64,000 nt of DNA from Aptenodytes patagonicus (lineage: Eukaryota > Chordata > Aves > Sphenisciformes > Spheniscidae). Under the pieces are notes generated by a model. The model was not told where the DNA came from. It ran no database searches and saw nothing but the letters and a program-made list of their open reading frames with translations. Shown in pieces: positions 23,548-35,400 of the stretch (position 1 is its first letter; each line of letters begins with the position of its first letter). Location: positions 12,710,101-12,774,100 of the forward strand of contig NC_134950.1 in assembly GCF_965638725.1 (NCBI RefSeq), given 5' to 3'. Both the position numbers and the translations under genes were made by a program.

Positions 23548-24897
23548 ATGGAGGAGGGATCCACTGAGGAGTTTCTCTTCAAAGACCAGGACTTCTCTTC
23601 TGAACTGCTGAGGCAGCTGAATGCTCTGCGGCAGAGCGGGATGCTTACTGATGTTACTCTCTGCTCTGGGGGCTTCGAAATCCCCTGCCACCGAAATGTG
23701 CTGGCTTCCAGCAGTCCATACTTCAAGGCAATGTTCTGTAATGACTTCAGAGAGAGTCGCCAGGCTAAAGTCATCCTGAAGGGCATCGACGCTGAGGTTT
23801 TGGATCAGATTATCCTTTACGTTTACACAGGGGAGATTCTTATATCCACTGAGAATGTCCTGTGCCTCTTGGAGACGGCCTCCATGCTGCAGTATGCTAA
23901 GCTGTTTGAGGCCTGCTCTGCCTACCTCCAAGACAAGCTGACTCCTGACAACTGTCTGAGCATGATCAGACTGGCAAAAGTCTTGAACTGCCAAAACCTG
24001 AGCAAGAAAGCCAAGGCTATGGCTTTGAAATGCTTTCCTGAGGTGGCCTCTTCTGAGGACCTGAAGGACCTTTGTCCCTTGGAGCTCATTGATTACCTTG
24101 GGGATGATGAGCTCTGCGGGGAGGAGGAGCAGGTCTTTGAGACACTGATGGTCTGGATCAGGCATGACATCCAGGCAAGACAAGGCTACATCCAAGAGTT
24201 GTTCAAGAAGGTCCGGCTTCAGTACGTCCATCCAACTTTCCTCTTCCACTTCATTGCCAATGACTCCCTCGTTCAGTCCTCACCCACTTGCAGGAGCATC
24301 CTTGAGTCAGCCCGGAGACATATGTTTTCCTTGTACAGCACCAACGCGCCTGACATCAAGCCCATGCTGCATGTTCCTCGCAGGTACTCCAACCAAGAGT
24401 TCCTCATCATCATTGGTGGCAGGAAGGACAGCCAGCAGACCACGAGGGATGTCCTGCTCTATGATGACAAGACAAACCAATGGCTAAGCCTGGCCAAACT
24501 TCCCGTGCGCCTGTACAAAGCTTCTGCAGTGAGCCTACACAGCAATATTTATGTGCTCGGAGGGATGCCTGTTAGCAATAAGAAAAGCCCGGTCAGTGAT
24601 AATATTTACATTTACTCCCTCAAACTCAATCAGTGGAGGTTGGCTGAGCACATGTTAGTTCCACGTTACTCCCACAGAAGCTTGACATATAAAAATTATA
24701 TTTTATCATTCGGTGGAATTGGTGAAAACCAGGAAATCCTGAATTCTGTGGAAAGATACGATAGCATCTACAACACCTGTGAGAGCATGGCAAACATGCC
24801 TGTTGCTGTCCTTCACCCTGCTGTTGCTGCCAAAGATCAGAGGGTCTACCTCTTTGGGGGAGAAGACATTATGCAAAACCCTGTCCGGCTGATCCAG
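23548..24897 (+). CDS. KLHL38: KLHL38 exon 1: BTB, BACK and four Kelch blades
   Basis: This large exon of exactly 450 codons ends in CTGATCCAG before donor GTAATG, phase 0. The frame stays open for a further 330 bases into the intron (to 25227), but that tail has no Kelch character and the following exons complete the propeller, so the donor is accepted. Confidence 0.95.
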
Positions 24898-27800
24898 GTA
24901 ATGGTTAGTCCTGCTTGTCATAGGCCGTTTCATCTAAGGTATTCAGCAGTTCATCACCCTCATGAGGAAATCAACCCCCCAAAAACCTTTATTGTGAGTT
25001 GCAGCAAGAGGCAGGATGAGTTGACATGTGGCTTCAGAGAAGTCTTGTCTGCAGGGAGCATTGCAACTCTTTCATTTTCCCCTTTGAGTGTTTTTCAGGC
25101 ACAAGCCCCGAGGTACTTCTTTGGGTGTCAATCAGCTCTGCCACTGGTAGGCACTGGGGCCAGGGCTGCTGCAGGTGATGCTATGGCAGGCAGCGGCCGA
25201 CCCCCCTGCCTGGCTTCATGCCTGTAGCCAATCTCACCGAAATCAGCGCTTTCCACTTGGCAGCCAAGCTGGGGTCTCAGCGGCGCACCTGCTCACTCAC
25301 AGCAAAATCAAAGATTCACAATCATTAGAGTGATTAGATTCTCACTCATCAAAGGGCCAGGACTTAAACTGACAGTTATTTCATATAAACAGTTGTGTTA
25401 AAAATGTGGCTCCTGCCACATGTTGCTGGCTCTCTGCCTGCTTTCAGCGGTTACACTCTATTAGGAGGAAAAAATGTATGAAATCCTTTCTTATCTGATT
25501 TGATGCTTTAGCAACATTGTAGTGTTACTTTCCCCATGAGTGTTTTTCACTGGTTTAGGTGTTTTAACTAAAAAGGATCATTAAAGGCTAAGATGGCAGC
25601 CAGCACATGAGCAATACTTCTTTACGGGGATAACGCTACTTGATTATCAGGAGGAAGGAAATATATTTATCAGTTAGTGGGGAGATGTCCTGGAGATATT
25701 TGCTATATTAAGAAGCGGATGATGTGACATAAAAGTTTGCGTCGCCCAGATACAGGTGACTGAATGATCATCATCTGGCAACAGCTCTTTTTCTCACATA
25801 AATTGATGACTTAGATACTACTCTAAGTCCCATCAACAAGTCCCTTTGCAAATCTGAGTGCATACCAGCCACCAGCACAAATATAGCAGCTGGGCAAACA
25901 CGGTGGCTGCCAGCAGAGCTAGGTGAAGTTGAGGTTTGTTTGCCCAGGAAATTGCTAAGGCTAAGGCAGGAATACACAGAATAACTGGAAAATGAAATTA
26001 AATGGCTTGCACTTTAGGAGAGCATTATCCAGGAGTTACAGTGATTTAATGGCCATGCAAAGATTGACAGCCAAGAAGCTTGCATATGACAGATACACTC
26101 TGCCCTAGTGCATGTGCTAGCATCTCCTGAGCAGACAAGCCTGGAGAACTAGAACGGTTTCCAAGGGGACATATTAGGAAAAAAAGTGGGTAAATTCTCA
26201 GATTTCCAGCAGTTCAAGCCAGAGGATTGTATTTATTAGGACAAAATAAAAAACATAAGTTCCTCTGTAATTACAATTGCCAGTTAAAATGCAACATAAA
26301 TAGCTGCGTGTGTATCTTTTATTTATTTGTCAGGTTTACCATGTCTCCAGGAATACGTGGTTTCGGATGGAGACCAGAGTGGTGAAGAATGTCTGTGCAC
26401 CAGCTGTCATGATCGGAGACCAGATTATCATCGTAGGTGGTAAGGGCTCTGTTTCACCCTCCCTCCCGCCTCTCCCTGCCAGCTCCTGTGGGATTTCGCA
26501 GCCTTCCTTCTTGGGGTTCTCCCTCAAAAAGCACAGGTAGCGTGGGAAGGAAAGGAGTGTGTCCACCTTCCATACACATCTTTCATGGGGTCTCATGGCC
26601 ATGGAATTGGGGACAAGTTCTCCACGAGGCACCTTCTTACTCCAAGCAGCAGGACCTGGGTGGGAGGAAACTGGGGAAAAGCCAATGCAAGTTACCGCTC
26701 TGCAGAAGGGAGGAAGCCAAGGGCGTGGGGGTCCTGCTCCTCCTCTGCTGACTCACAGCCTGGCCCTCCCTGACTGCTCTTCTTGGAAGGGTGGAGAGCG
26801 TGGTTACCACAAGGCCATGGGCAGCTTGTTGGGATGGGTGGGCTACAGGGCTATGAGGGATCGATCAGTCTTGTAGCTGCCTCCTGGGGGTAATTGTGAA
26901 ATGTCCTGAGAGGGGCGTGAAACACTCGGAGAGGGGAAACTTCTCAGTGCCTTTTTCAACCTGAGGATCAGCCTCTGCCCGTGGCACTTTGATGGATCAC
27001 GTCATTGGTAGTTTGGCACTCTACAGTCTTTAATGCAACTCCCCTGACCACAGGCTGGCACGAAGAAGTATGTATTAGATTATTTAAGGGAAAATGAGAC
27101 ATAGGGAAGATTTAGCAGAGCAGAGGACTGAACCCAAATCACACAGGTCTCAGACATGGTGTCATCTCTCAGCAGGAGGCCACTGCTACCCTTTGCAGTG
27201 AGAATAGGGGAGACCTGAGTCAAAAGGTCCAAGACTATCAGGCTCCAGTGTGGCAGATTACCCTGACCTCAGACCACAGCGCCCAAAATACAGTATTTTC
27301 AACTTTCTTATCTTCAAATGCATTAATCTGAAGGGCCTGTATTGACCCAAGTCTGCTGCTGCTGAGCTTAAGTTCTCAATTTATTTTTTATTTATCTAAC
27401 AAAAGCAACAGAAATTCATGTTAATTTTAAACATCTTTCATTTTGCTTGAAAGTAAAGAGATTCACCATGGTCAGGTTTTATTTATCAGCTTTCATGCCA
27501 AAACATTGACCAAACACTCTTAGTTTATCAACAACAGTAAAACCCACAAAAATAACATTTTCTCTTAAAAATAGCTTTCATCACATTTCAGGTCCTCTTC
27601 ACATGACTGGTCACGTCATAACAAAGGGGAGTGGGTTGGCCTAAGCAAGACAGGCCTTGATTTTTGTTAGGGAAAGTGGCTTCAGGGTGTGCAAAACATG
27701 GCCCAAAGCAGTTTGTTTGCCATGGGCACTCTTGATTATCTACAGGAATACATGGGCAAGGTACTGCTGGGTACCAAGCTTCCACACCTCCATTGCTTCA

Positions 27801-28706
27801 GGGCAATGGCCCTGGCACCAGCCCTTACCTCTCAGCAGATGCGAGGTTACATCACCCCTCAGTGGAAGAGCTGTCCATTGGGTCACTGACATGGTGACCA
27901 GCACAGACACGGTGCCAAGGGCTTTGGGAGGGGAGCGAGCACTGATGGCACTGTGCTGTTGAGTACCCAGCTCCATTCAGTAGACAACTACAACTCCAAC
28001 CCAACAAGGCATTGTTGCTCCTGTCCCATGTGCCATTGGTTTCTGTATTTCCGAGTTAAGCTCTAGAAGTCTGTTGGGTGAAAAGAAATACTTTGGGACA
28101 TTTGAAGGCACGTGCAGAAAACTGCAAGCTCCAACTGTGACAGGTTGCTTGCCTGATCCGATGGGTTTTATGGTGCTCGTCGAGCCTTGGCTGCCAAGGT
28201 GCTATGAGACAGGATGAGGACAAACAGGAAGGGGAGATAGACAGACAGGCATTCTTGTGACACATCATCACTTCCCAGCTTAGATATCTTAATTCTGCCA
28301 AATTATGTACCAGTATAATAGGTTTTATTGAAGACTAGCAGGAAATATATTATCACTCCTTCTGCTGGCCATAAGCTCTAATTCCCATCTGTCTCTTCCA
28401 CCTCTGGCTTTGCATTTAGGGTACACCCGGAGAATAATTGCTTATGATACAAAAGGCAACAAGTTTGTTAAATGTGCAGACATGAAGGACAGACGAATGC
28501 ATCATGGCGCCACTGTCATCAAGAACAAGCTGTATGTCACAGGAGGACGATGTCTCACCGCGGACAATGTCATTGAGGACTTGGATTCCTTGGACTGCTA
28601 TGATCCAGAGACTGACACATGGACACCAAAGGGAAAAATGCCACACAAACTCTTTGACCATGGGTGCCTTACACTCCAGTGTGTCCCCTGCTCTAACCTT
28701 CTCTAA
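23548..28706 (+). CDS. KLHL38: Kelch-like protein 38 (complete, three coding exons)
   Basis: BTB-BACK-Kelch proteins are substrate adaptors of CUL3 ubiquitin ligases; KLHL38 is expressed mainly in striated muscle and its substrates are poorly known. Joining 23548-24897, 26334-26439 and 28420-28706 gives 580 residues, against 581 in human as I recall. The BTB domain occupies about residues 34-135 (TDVTLCSGGFEIPCHRNVLA, SSPYFKAMF). The BACK domain occupies about 140-245. Six Kelch blades follow, marked by double glycines in IIIGGR, YVLGGM, LSFGGI, YLFGGE, IIIVGG and YVTGGR, the last near residue 526. The start at 23548 gives MEEGSTEEFLFKDQDFSSEL, the expected short N-terminal extension. The gene lies between ANXA13 and FBXO32 as in human. 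Confidence 0.96.
24898..26333. other. KLHL38: KLHL38 intron 1
   Basis: No second gene or recognised transposon was seen. The first 330 bases are an open continuation of exon 1; intron retention would add about 109 non-Kelch residues before a stop at 25225-25227. Confidence 0.7.
26334..26439 (+). CDS. KLHL38: KLHL38 exon 2: fifth Kelch blade
   Basis: Acceptor TTATTTGTCAG, donor GTAAGG. It encodes VYHVSRNTWFRMETRVVKNV then CAPAVMIGDQIIIVG plus one base. Phase 0 in, phase 1 out. The W after VSRNT and the closing double glycine (finished in exon 3) are Kelch marks. Confidence 0.95.
26440..28419. other. KLHL38: KLHL38 intron 2
   Basis: About 2 kb with only short overlapping open frames on both strands. 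No repeat or RNA gene was recognised. Confidence 0.6.
28420..28706 (+). CDS. KLHL38: KLHL38 exon 3: last Kelch blade and C-terminus
   Basis: Acceptor TTTGCATTTAG. It encodes GYTRRIIAYDTKGNKFVKCA, the blade motif RRMHHGATVIKNKLYVTGG and DCYDPETDTWTPKGKMPH, ending FDHGCLTLQCVPCSNLL with TAA at 28704. Phase 1 in. Confidence 0.95.
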
Positions 28707-29275
28707 ACAACCTTTGGTACTTCCCAGGACGTTTTGTGCTTTCCTTCCCAGAAAGGACCCACCTTGCTCTGCAGAGAGCACATGGGGAATCCTCATGGGG
28801 TCCCACAAACTCCTGACCTTGAAGGCACCAGCGGTGTTAGTCATTCCCCAAATGCTCTGCCAGAAAGGTCATGAGCTTTGCGCTCATGCCGTATTTGCCT
28901 GACCAGTATTGCATATGGTGCTGGTAAGTCCAGCCCAGAGGCCTTACCCAGAGTCTCAGCAGAAAACAGGAAAAAGATACTGGGTAAGAACCTGGTGCAG
29001 GTTTTGGCCTTGTACAGACTTTAAAATGAAAGGTCAATAGGAATGCTGGTATCTCCAGGGAAAGTAAGATCTGGGTAACCTGCATTTGTTAGCATGCGAA
29101 CTCAGCTGCATGCCGCGGCCCTTTGCTGCTCGGTGCTGACAAAGCTTTCCATTTCGAGTGGTGGCAGCGTTTAGAATAGGAAGCCCCAAGCTCTAGTCTT
29201 GTAGCCAGCCCAGCAGCAGCTGCCTGCGTTAGCTATGGTAGTCATCTCATAAGAAATAAAATTTTAATGTTCCTG
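28707..29275 (+). terminator. KLHL38: KLHL38 3' UTR with candidate poly(A) signal
   Basis: The first clear AATAAA after the stop is at 29255-29260, predicting a UTR of about 570 bases. A second AATAAA at 30194-30199 is an alternative longer end. Confidence 0.5.
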
Positions 29276-32164
29276 ACATCAAATGAGAAATTAGCAAAAG
29301 GCTGATCTGAACTCTCACATTGCGCCAAGATGCAGATTTGACTTTACTGAGCTACGGCTCTTTCACAGTGCAGGGAAGATTTTTGTTCTATATGCCTGCT
29401 TTCCGAAGGAGCAGGAGAAGATGGGATGGAAATGAAGATTGTCTGCATCTTCTTTTTCAAGGGATCTTGGTTTGCAGGGAGCTTGCTTTACCTTTTGCAT
29501 CAGGGATAGCAGTGGGATTAGTTAGGAAGCCCTTTGGCTGATGGAATTCCTGAAATCTGGAATAGCAGAGAGGACACATGGAGGAAAGGGGATGTAAAAG
29601 AGAAGAGGTATTTGGGAGGAACAATTTTTTTTTCCCTTTCTCCTCTCTCCAAACCACTGGAAAACAGCGATGAGAGAAAGCCAGTGACAGGAAACCAGCT
29701 TTCCAAGAAGAGCAAGTCTAACTCTGCCACTTGGCAAAGCAGCTCTGGCTCCACCAATATTTTTGTGGGGTTCTGCCACTAAGTGCATATTTTTAAAGGG
29801 AGGGGATTAATCATCAGATACTGAACAGGCTGTGAACTGCTGTGAGGTCATCAGGCTTGGTAAGATTGCTGAGATAGCAAGGAGCTTTAAAGATAGCACT
29901 GATGACCATCCAGAGAAAGGATGGCAGAAACAACACCCCTTTTTCCTCATATTTGAAAGAAGGTGGGACTTTTCCAAGGGTACAGGGTGGCATGAGGAAA
30001 CCACGCTCAACCCTCCTCTTCACAGAAGGCTGCACAGCCACGTGGTCACCACCACGTTGCAGGACACCAACTCCAACTGCTAAGATCCCCTCCCATAAAC
30101 CTGTATCTGGGAGCAGAAGGGCGACAGAAATAGTTAATGAAGTGGGGGGCTGGAAGGAAGAATCGCATATCAACTGCTGTTTTAACAATGCGAAATAAAA
30201 TGGTTATTATTGTTTGTATGAGCTTTGTGTTCAGGAGTTCCCATTGTTCTCTCTGCATTGTTGATAAAGGGAATTGTTTTTGTACCAGCGTTTTTTGCCA
30301 GGGTTTCCTTCTAAGGATCTGAGTAAACCTGCAAAAAATGAGTGGGAACCCAAAGTCATCTCCCAGCTCAGAAGCCTTTGGCTACGTTTCTCCTCTGTCT
30401 TTCAGTCTATATCATCATCTTCTCCCCGTGCAAAGCAGGGCTAAATCACAGCACTTGCCAAATTGGACCGGAGCAGTGATTCATTCTGCTTCCTCGCAGG
30501 CCAGCTCCAGCTCTCTGGAGAAAGAAGCCTTGCCATGGCCAATTATGGAAAGTCTGCCCCGGGGAGATGTTTATTCCTAACACTGCAGTGCTGCCTTCCC
30601 AAACTCCTTCCTGTTGTGACCCCACTCAGCTCCAAAACTCCAGGAGACATCAGTTGCTGCCATGCATTTTAGCTGACACGGATTCCTGCCAGGCTCGTGA
30701 CTGTACCCAGATCCAAGGAAAAAAAGCTGACTTGAGGCCATAACCCCATGTTTGCAAACCATTGCCACAGTCATTGGTTTATGCTTGGAAGCAAACAGAC
30801 TTTTTAAATTCCCGTATCATATAACTAGCGATTTTCTCAGCATTCATGCAGGGACCAAATAGTACCCTGCACAGCCGTAGCTGGGCAGGAAATGGGAAGT
30901 GCAAAGAAGAGGCATGGTCGCAGCAGCGTTGAGCACAGCATCCTTACCCCGGCCCTCGGGGAGCCCTCACGTCACCCCCAAGTCCTTGGAGATGCCAAGG
31001 GCTATGGCCAGCTCTGCTCTGGCTGCAAACCTGTGCTCCTTCCCTTCACAAACGCCTCACCTCGTGCCCATAATTCAAGGAAATTGGGTTTGCTGGGCAG
31101 TAAATACAAAGCCTGGTTTCTGATAGACTTCTGTCTTGTGGTCAGTTGGCTTTGATGCAAACTCTGACCAAAGCATTTGGGGCCCTTTGCAAAAAGGGTT
31201 GAAACCAGAGAACAGTATTGAGCCTTACAGAGGCGGACGAGGGACGTCAGAGCCGCTTAGTCACAGGGAGGCAGCAGCACACACAGCTTCATGGCAGGGG
31301 ATATGCAGCCCCGGGGCAGACGCTATGGGGAGAAGGGATGCTGCCTTTCTAATCAGGTGCTGGCCACCATCTGGCCCACCTAGAGTAATACCTAGTACCG
31401 TCCTGAGTGCTTTGCAATTGTCATACCCAGTGGTGCTACGGGTGAAAGCACTTCTAGCAAAGGTTGACCAAGGTACCCCTTTCTCCAGCGTCAGGAGGGG
31501 ACTTTCCTGAGCGGGATCTGCAAGGCCACCGCTACCTGGAATATTTTCTGAGTCACCACAGGCTTTTCCAGAGGTCTCATCATCCTAATATTCGAGCATT
31601 TGAGCGCTCGCTTAGATGGGAATCCCCCATGGAAGAGCAGCAGGGTATTTCACAAATACAATGATGGCCCCATGAAGAGATGGGAATTTGTTGTTCTTTA
31701 TTTAATAACCATGGAAGCCAAGGAAAAGAGGGTTTTAAGAAAGTGTCGTTGACTTGGGGGTCAACTTTTAGAAGGGCTGAGCACCTGCCGCTTTTTTTCA
31801 AGTCAGGGAATGCTGTGAAGGCTCATCACCTCCAAGGTCTCATTCCCAGGTGTCCCAAAACAGTCACCATATCATGGAAACCATAGGACCGCATGGCTGA
31901 AAGCAGCCTGCTCCATGGGACAGTGAGTTACCCAGTGCTTCATGGCAGGTACTTGTCCAACACATTGAAAATCTCCCATGAAAGACACTCTGCTCCCTCC
32001 CTAAGTAACATACTTGAGTTTTTAATAGTATCTATCCTAAGTCTTCTTTGCTGTACCTTCTGCCATTCCCACAGAGATAAAGGGCAATCGATTACCCTTT
32101 TTGATACCATATATTTTTTTACATCTTTAAAGTTTATTAGTATGTTTCAAATTCTGTAGACTAA

Positions 32165-32435
32165 ACAAACCCAGCCCTTTCAATCTTTCATCATAAGTCA
32201 TGTTTTCTAGACCTCTGATCATTTTTGTTGCTCTCCTCTGGACAATTTCCAGTTTGTCTGTAGTTTATTTTTTATTTAAGTGCAGAGCCATGGCTCAGCC
32301 TCACAGTGCTGAGAAGGGCAATAAACCCCTTCTGCGTCTTACCTACAGCACTCCTGGTCTCGCAGCCCAGAAGGACTTTTGCTTTTCGCAGCAGCAGCAG
32401 ATTACTGACTTGGGTTCGGCTGTGCTCGGGATTAA
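32165..32435 (-). mobile_element. Ancient CR1 LINE fragment
   Basis: The order CCCAGCCCTTTCAATCTTTC, TCATGTTTTCTAGACCTCTG, ATTTTTGTTGCTCTCCTCTG and later CTTACCTACAGCACTCCTGG follows an old amniote CR1 3' region read in reverse. It is heavily diverged with an internal gap. Subfamily cannot be assigned by eye. Confidence 0.68.
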
Positions 32436-35400
32436 GGAATGCTTGCAAGTTTGGGCAAGGTCACATGGAAAGACTGCAAGATATCCAGGATCTCCCAGGG
32501 TTATGCCGTAACTCCATCCTTGCTTTGGCTCACCAGGATCCCAAGCCAGATCCCATTGAAAACAGTAAGTCTCTCCATGGGCTTCAGCAAGGGGCTTTGG
32601 ACCGGGCCCTAATTATTGTGTTCTCAGCTGGGTTCATCACTAATTCTGTTAATTTTAACAGCAAATGTTTAATGTTTGAGTCATTTTTTATACTAGGGGA
32701 AAAGTTTCAGGAAAAAAAAAAAAAAAGGAAGGGAGGAGATTGCATTTTCTTTTTAACTTTCTTCCACTTCCCTTGCTGCAAACTCAGAGCTGAATCCTGC
32801 TGCACAGGCAGCCTGTGGTGGCAGGCAGCTTTGCTTTGATCTTAGCAAAGAGCTTCCTAGGTTAAGCCTGTGTTTTTTCACTGTAACCGTTTATCAAACA
32901 ATACAATCCTTTCCAAGGGCAGCCTTTTTCTTGCGCAGTAATATGTTTATAATTATAATGCATTTCCTGCTTCTTTTTGATTAAACACACCTGACAAAGT
33001 AGGAAAGATGTCGATGCATAAATAAACGGGCACTCCGAGTTCATTGCTTCATCAGTCCTTTTCTTCCAAATGCCAAGGAGTTCACTGCGAGGTGAATCCT
33101 CTAGTTCAGAAGGAAACAATTGGGGAGAGCATATATGAATAGCATACAGGGTAATTTATCCCTGGCATTGTTCCTTAGCCTGACCTGAGAGCCATTAATA
33201 ATTGACAGCGGCAAAAACAATCCCTTTTTAAAAATATAAACATCCATACTTTTTTCCAGCTGCTTGAAAGCTCCCACACAGAAGTTAAACAGTCATATTC
33301 TCCATTGCACAAATGAGCACGAATTCCTTGGTGCAAGCTTGCACCAACAAAGGAGCTGAGACCTGCTAATTAGTGGACTGCTAATAATGTTTTCAGTGGC
33401 TATTTCTGATGAGTTTGCCCGGGGTCCAAACGAAGCACAGTGCATATGGAGAAACTGGTGTCTCAGGCTGCCGTTGCCATCGAAGTCAACAGGGCTCCTT
33501 AGCGTTTGTGCTGGAGCACCGAGGGATTGATCTGGCCTCTTCTGTTTATTGAAGTTTCCAAAATAGTAGCAGAGTAGCGAGGATCCCAACTGCTCTGTCA
33601 CTCGGCAAGTCACCCGCCAGCTCCAGCTGCCAGTTGTCACTTCTCTCCCTGGGGCTCTTTGTTTGCCTGCACTTCTTTTATGTTGCAAGAACCCTTTCCG
33701 AGAAAAGCAAGGAGCAGCACATCTCGAGCAGCCCCGGGCTATTAGGTGGATGCCTCGTGGCTGCTTTAAACACAAGACATCCTCACAGCTGTTGGAGACA
33801 TTTGGCTTTAGGCTGGGGGTCAGCCATGGGGTAAAATACTGGTGGAGGTGGGAAAAGGTGGCAGAATCTGGTCCACTTCATCTGGTCAGGAAGATGTCTA
33901 TAAACCATCCTCCTGCATCTAAACCTCCCATGTCTAGTCCTCTGAAGTTTGTTTCTTATCAGGATGTGTCTTCTGATGCATAAGTCATGTCTCACCACCC
34001 CTCCCTAAAGCAGGCATGCTGGGACAAGGGCAAAGGCATGTCCCCTTCCTCAGGTCCCCCAGTGCCACAGCTGTAATGACATCCCCTGAGTTTTGCCCTG
34101 GTCTTGACATGTCACTGAGTTTTCTCCCTGCTTTCAGACACCTTCTCAGGCCAAACAACTGGGCAGATGTGCTCTGCAGGTGCCCTGCACCCACGTTTGG
34201 AGGTGGCAACGACTGCCCAGAGCACTGGGAAGTGACATCAAAGACTCTCAAGTACAAATTTTCAAGCTGATGGGATGCTCCTGGTCTGGCAAATCAGCCA
34301 AAACCATTCTGAGCCTTAGAGCAGAGCCTTGACACCTCTCTGTGACAGCCAGGGGACTGCAGGGGAACGTGTCCAGCCCCAAGGAGCAAAGAGCAAACTG
34401 CAAGGAGGGTGCTGCAACGTGAAACTTGACTACAAAGCTACAGTGCTGGGAAAGTGCAGTGTTTTATCCAGATCAGCAGCAAGCCCTGGAATTAATAGGA
34501 TTGATTAACCATTTTGATGTGCATGGTATGTGGAGATAAGGGCCCAATTCCCAAGGGCTTCCAGTGAAAATTAGATGTTAACCATAACAGTACGTGACAT
34601 CCCCTGACAGGGGTGAGGAAGGCTGCTGGAAGAAAAGAGACAAGTACAAACCAAGGGGGCAAAAGAGGCAGCTCTTGGGAGAGCAAAGTTACCATGGACT
34701 TGCTGGATCTGTTTTGATGCTGAAATGACGTGGACCCTGGCACCAGGCAGATTGAAAGCAAGGGAACTATGCCTGCTTTATGTTGTTATGACACATATAT
34801 TTCCCTGAAAATTACATTAAAGAGTACCAGAGGCTCAAACATTGTTCTGTTTATCTGTTCCCTGGGTAGGGCTCTTACTCTTAGAGACAGCCTGACCGCT
34901 GCAGAATATGGCCCCTGTCAAGAAAACTGCCTCTGGCATGAGGACCGTTAGCAAGCGTGACATGGGAAGCCAGCCCAAGGGGTCAGGGCATGCTGCCACC
35001 TGCATCCCCCGATGCTGCCGGAGGACACTCCTCTGCCATGCACTGAGGTTCGTAGATAGAAAGCTGGTGGCAGAGGACGATTCCTCCCCAGGGTGTTGAC
35101 CCAGGGTTCATCCTGTGCAAAAGCATAGAAAAAAGGCTCCTTGTCACCCAGGCTGTGTCCATGGTGCCTCCACATGCTTCAGGCCACATTTCAGCCCTGG
35201 GACTCCCTTACAGTGGAGCTTGCACCTGAATTAGCCATTAATGGGATCCCAAATTCCCCCCACCCACGGTGTGAACTAACCCATGCTTGTGCAAGCAATG
35301 CACGCATAGCCGTGGCATCCTAAGGAGGAGACTCCCAGCAGCACAACTGGGCACCAGCTCAAGCCTTGACCAAGGAGGAAAGCAGAGAGGTCCTATGGAC

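Noticed and set aside
23527-24249. 240-codon open frame on the minus strand
   Set aside because: It is the exact antisense of KLHL38 exon 1 (BTB-BACK region), and its length is explained by the codon bias of the real gene.
32709-32727. A-run as a possible retrocopy tail
   Set aside because: No coding similarity, 3' UTR or target duplication was found next to it.
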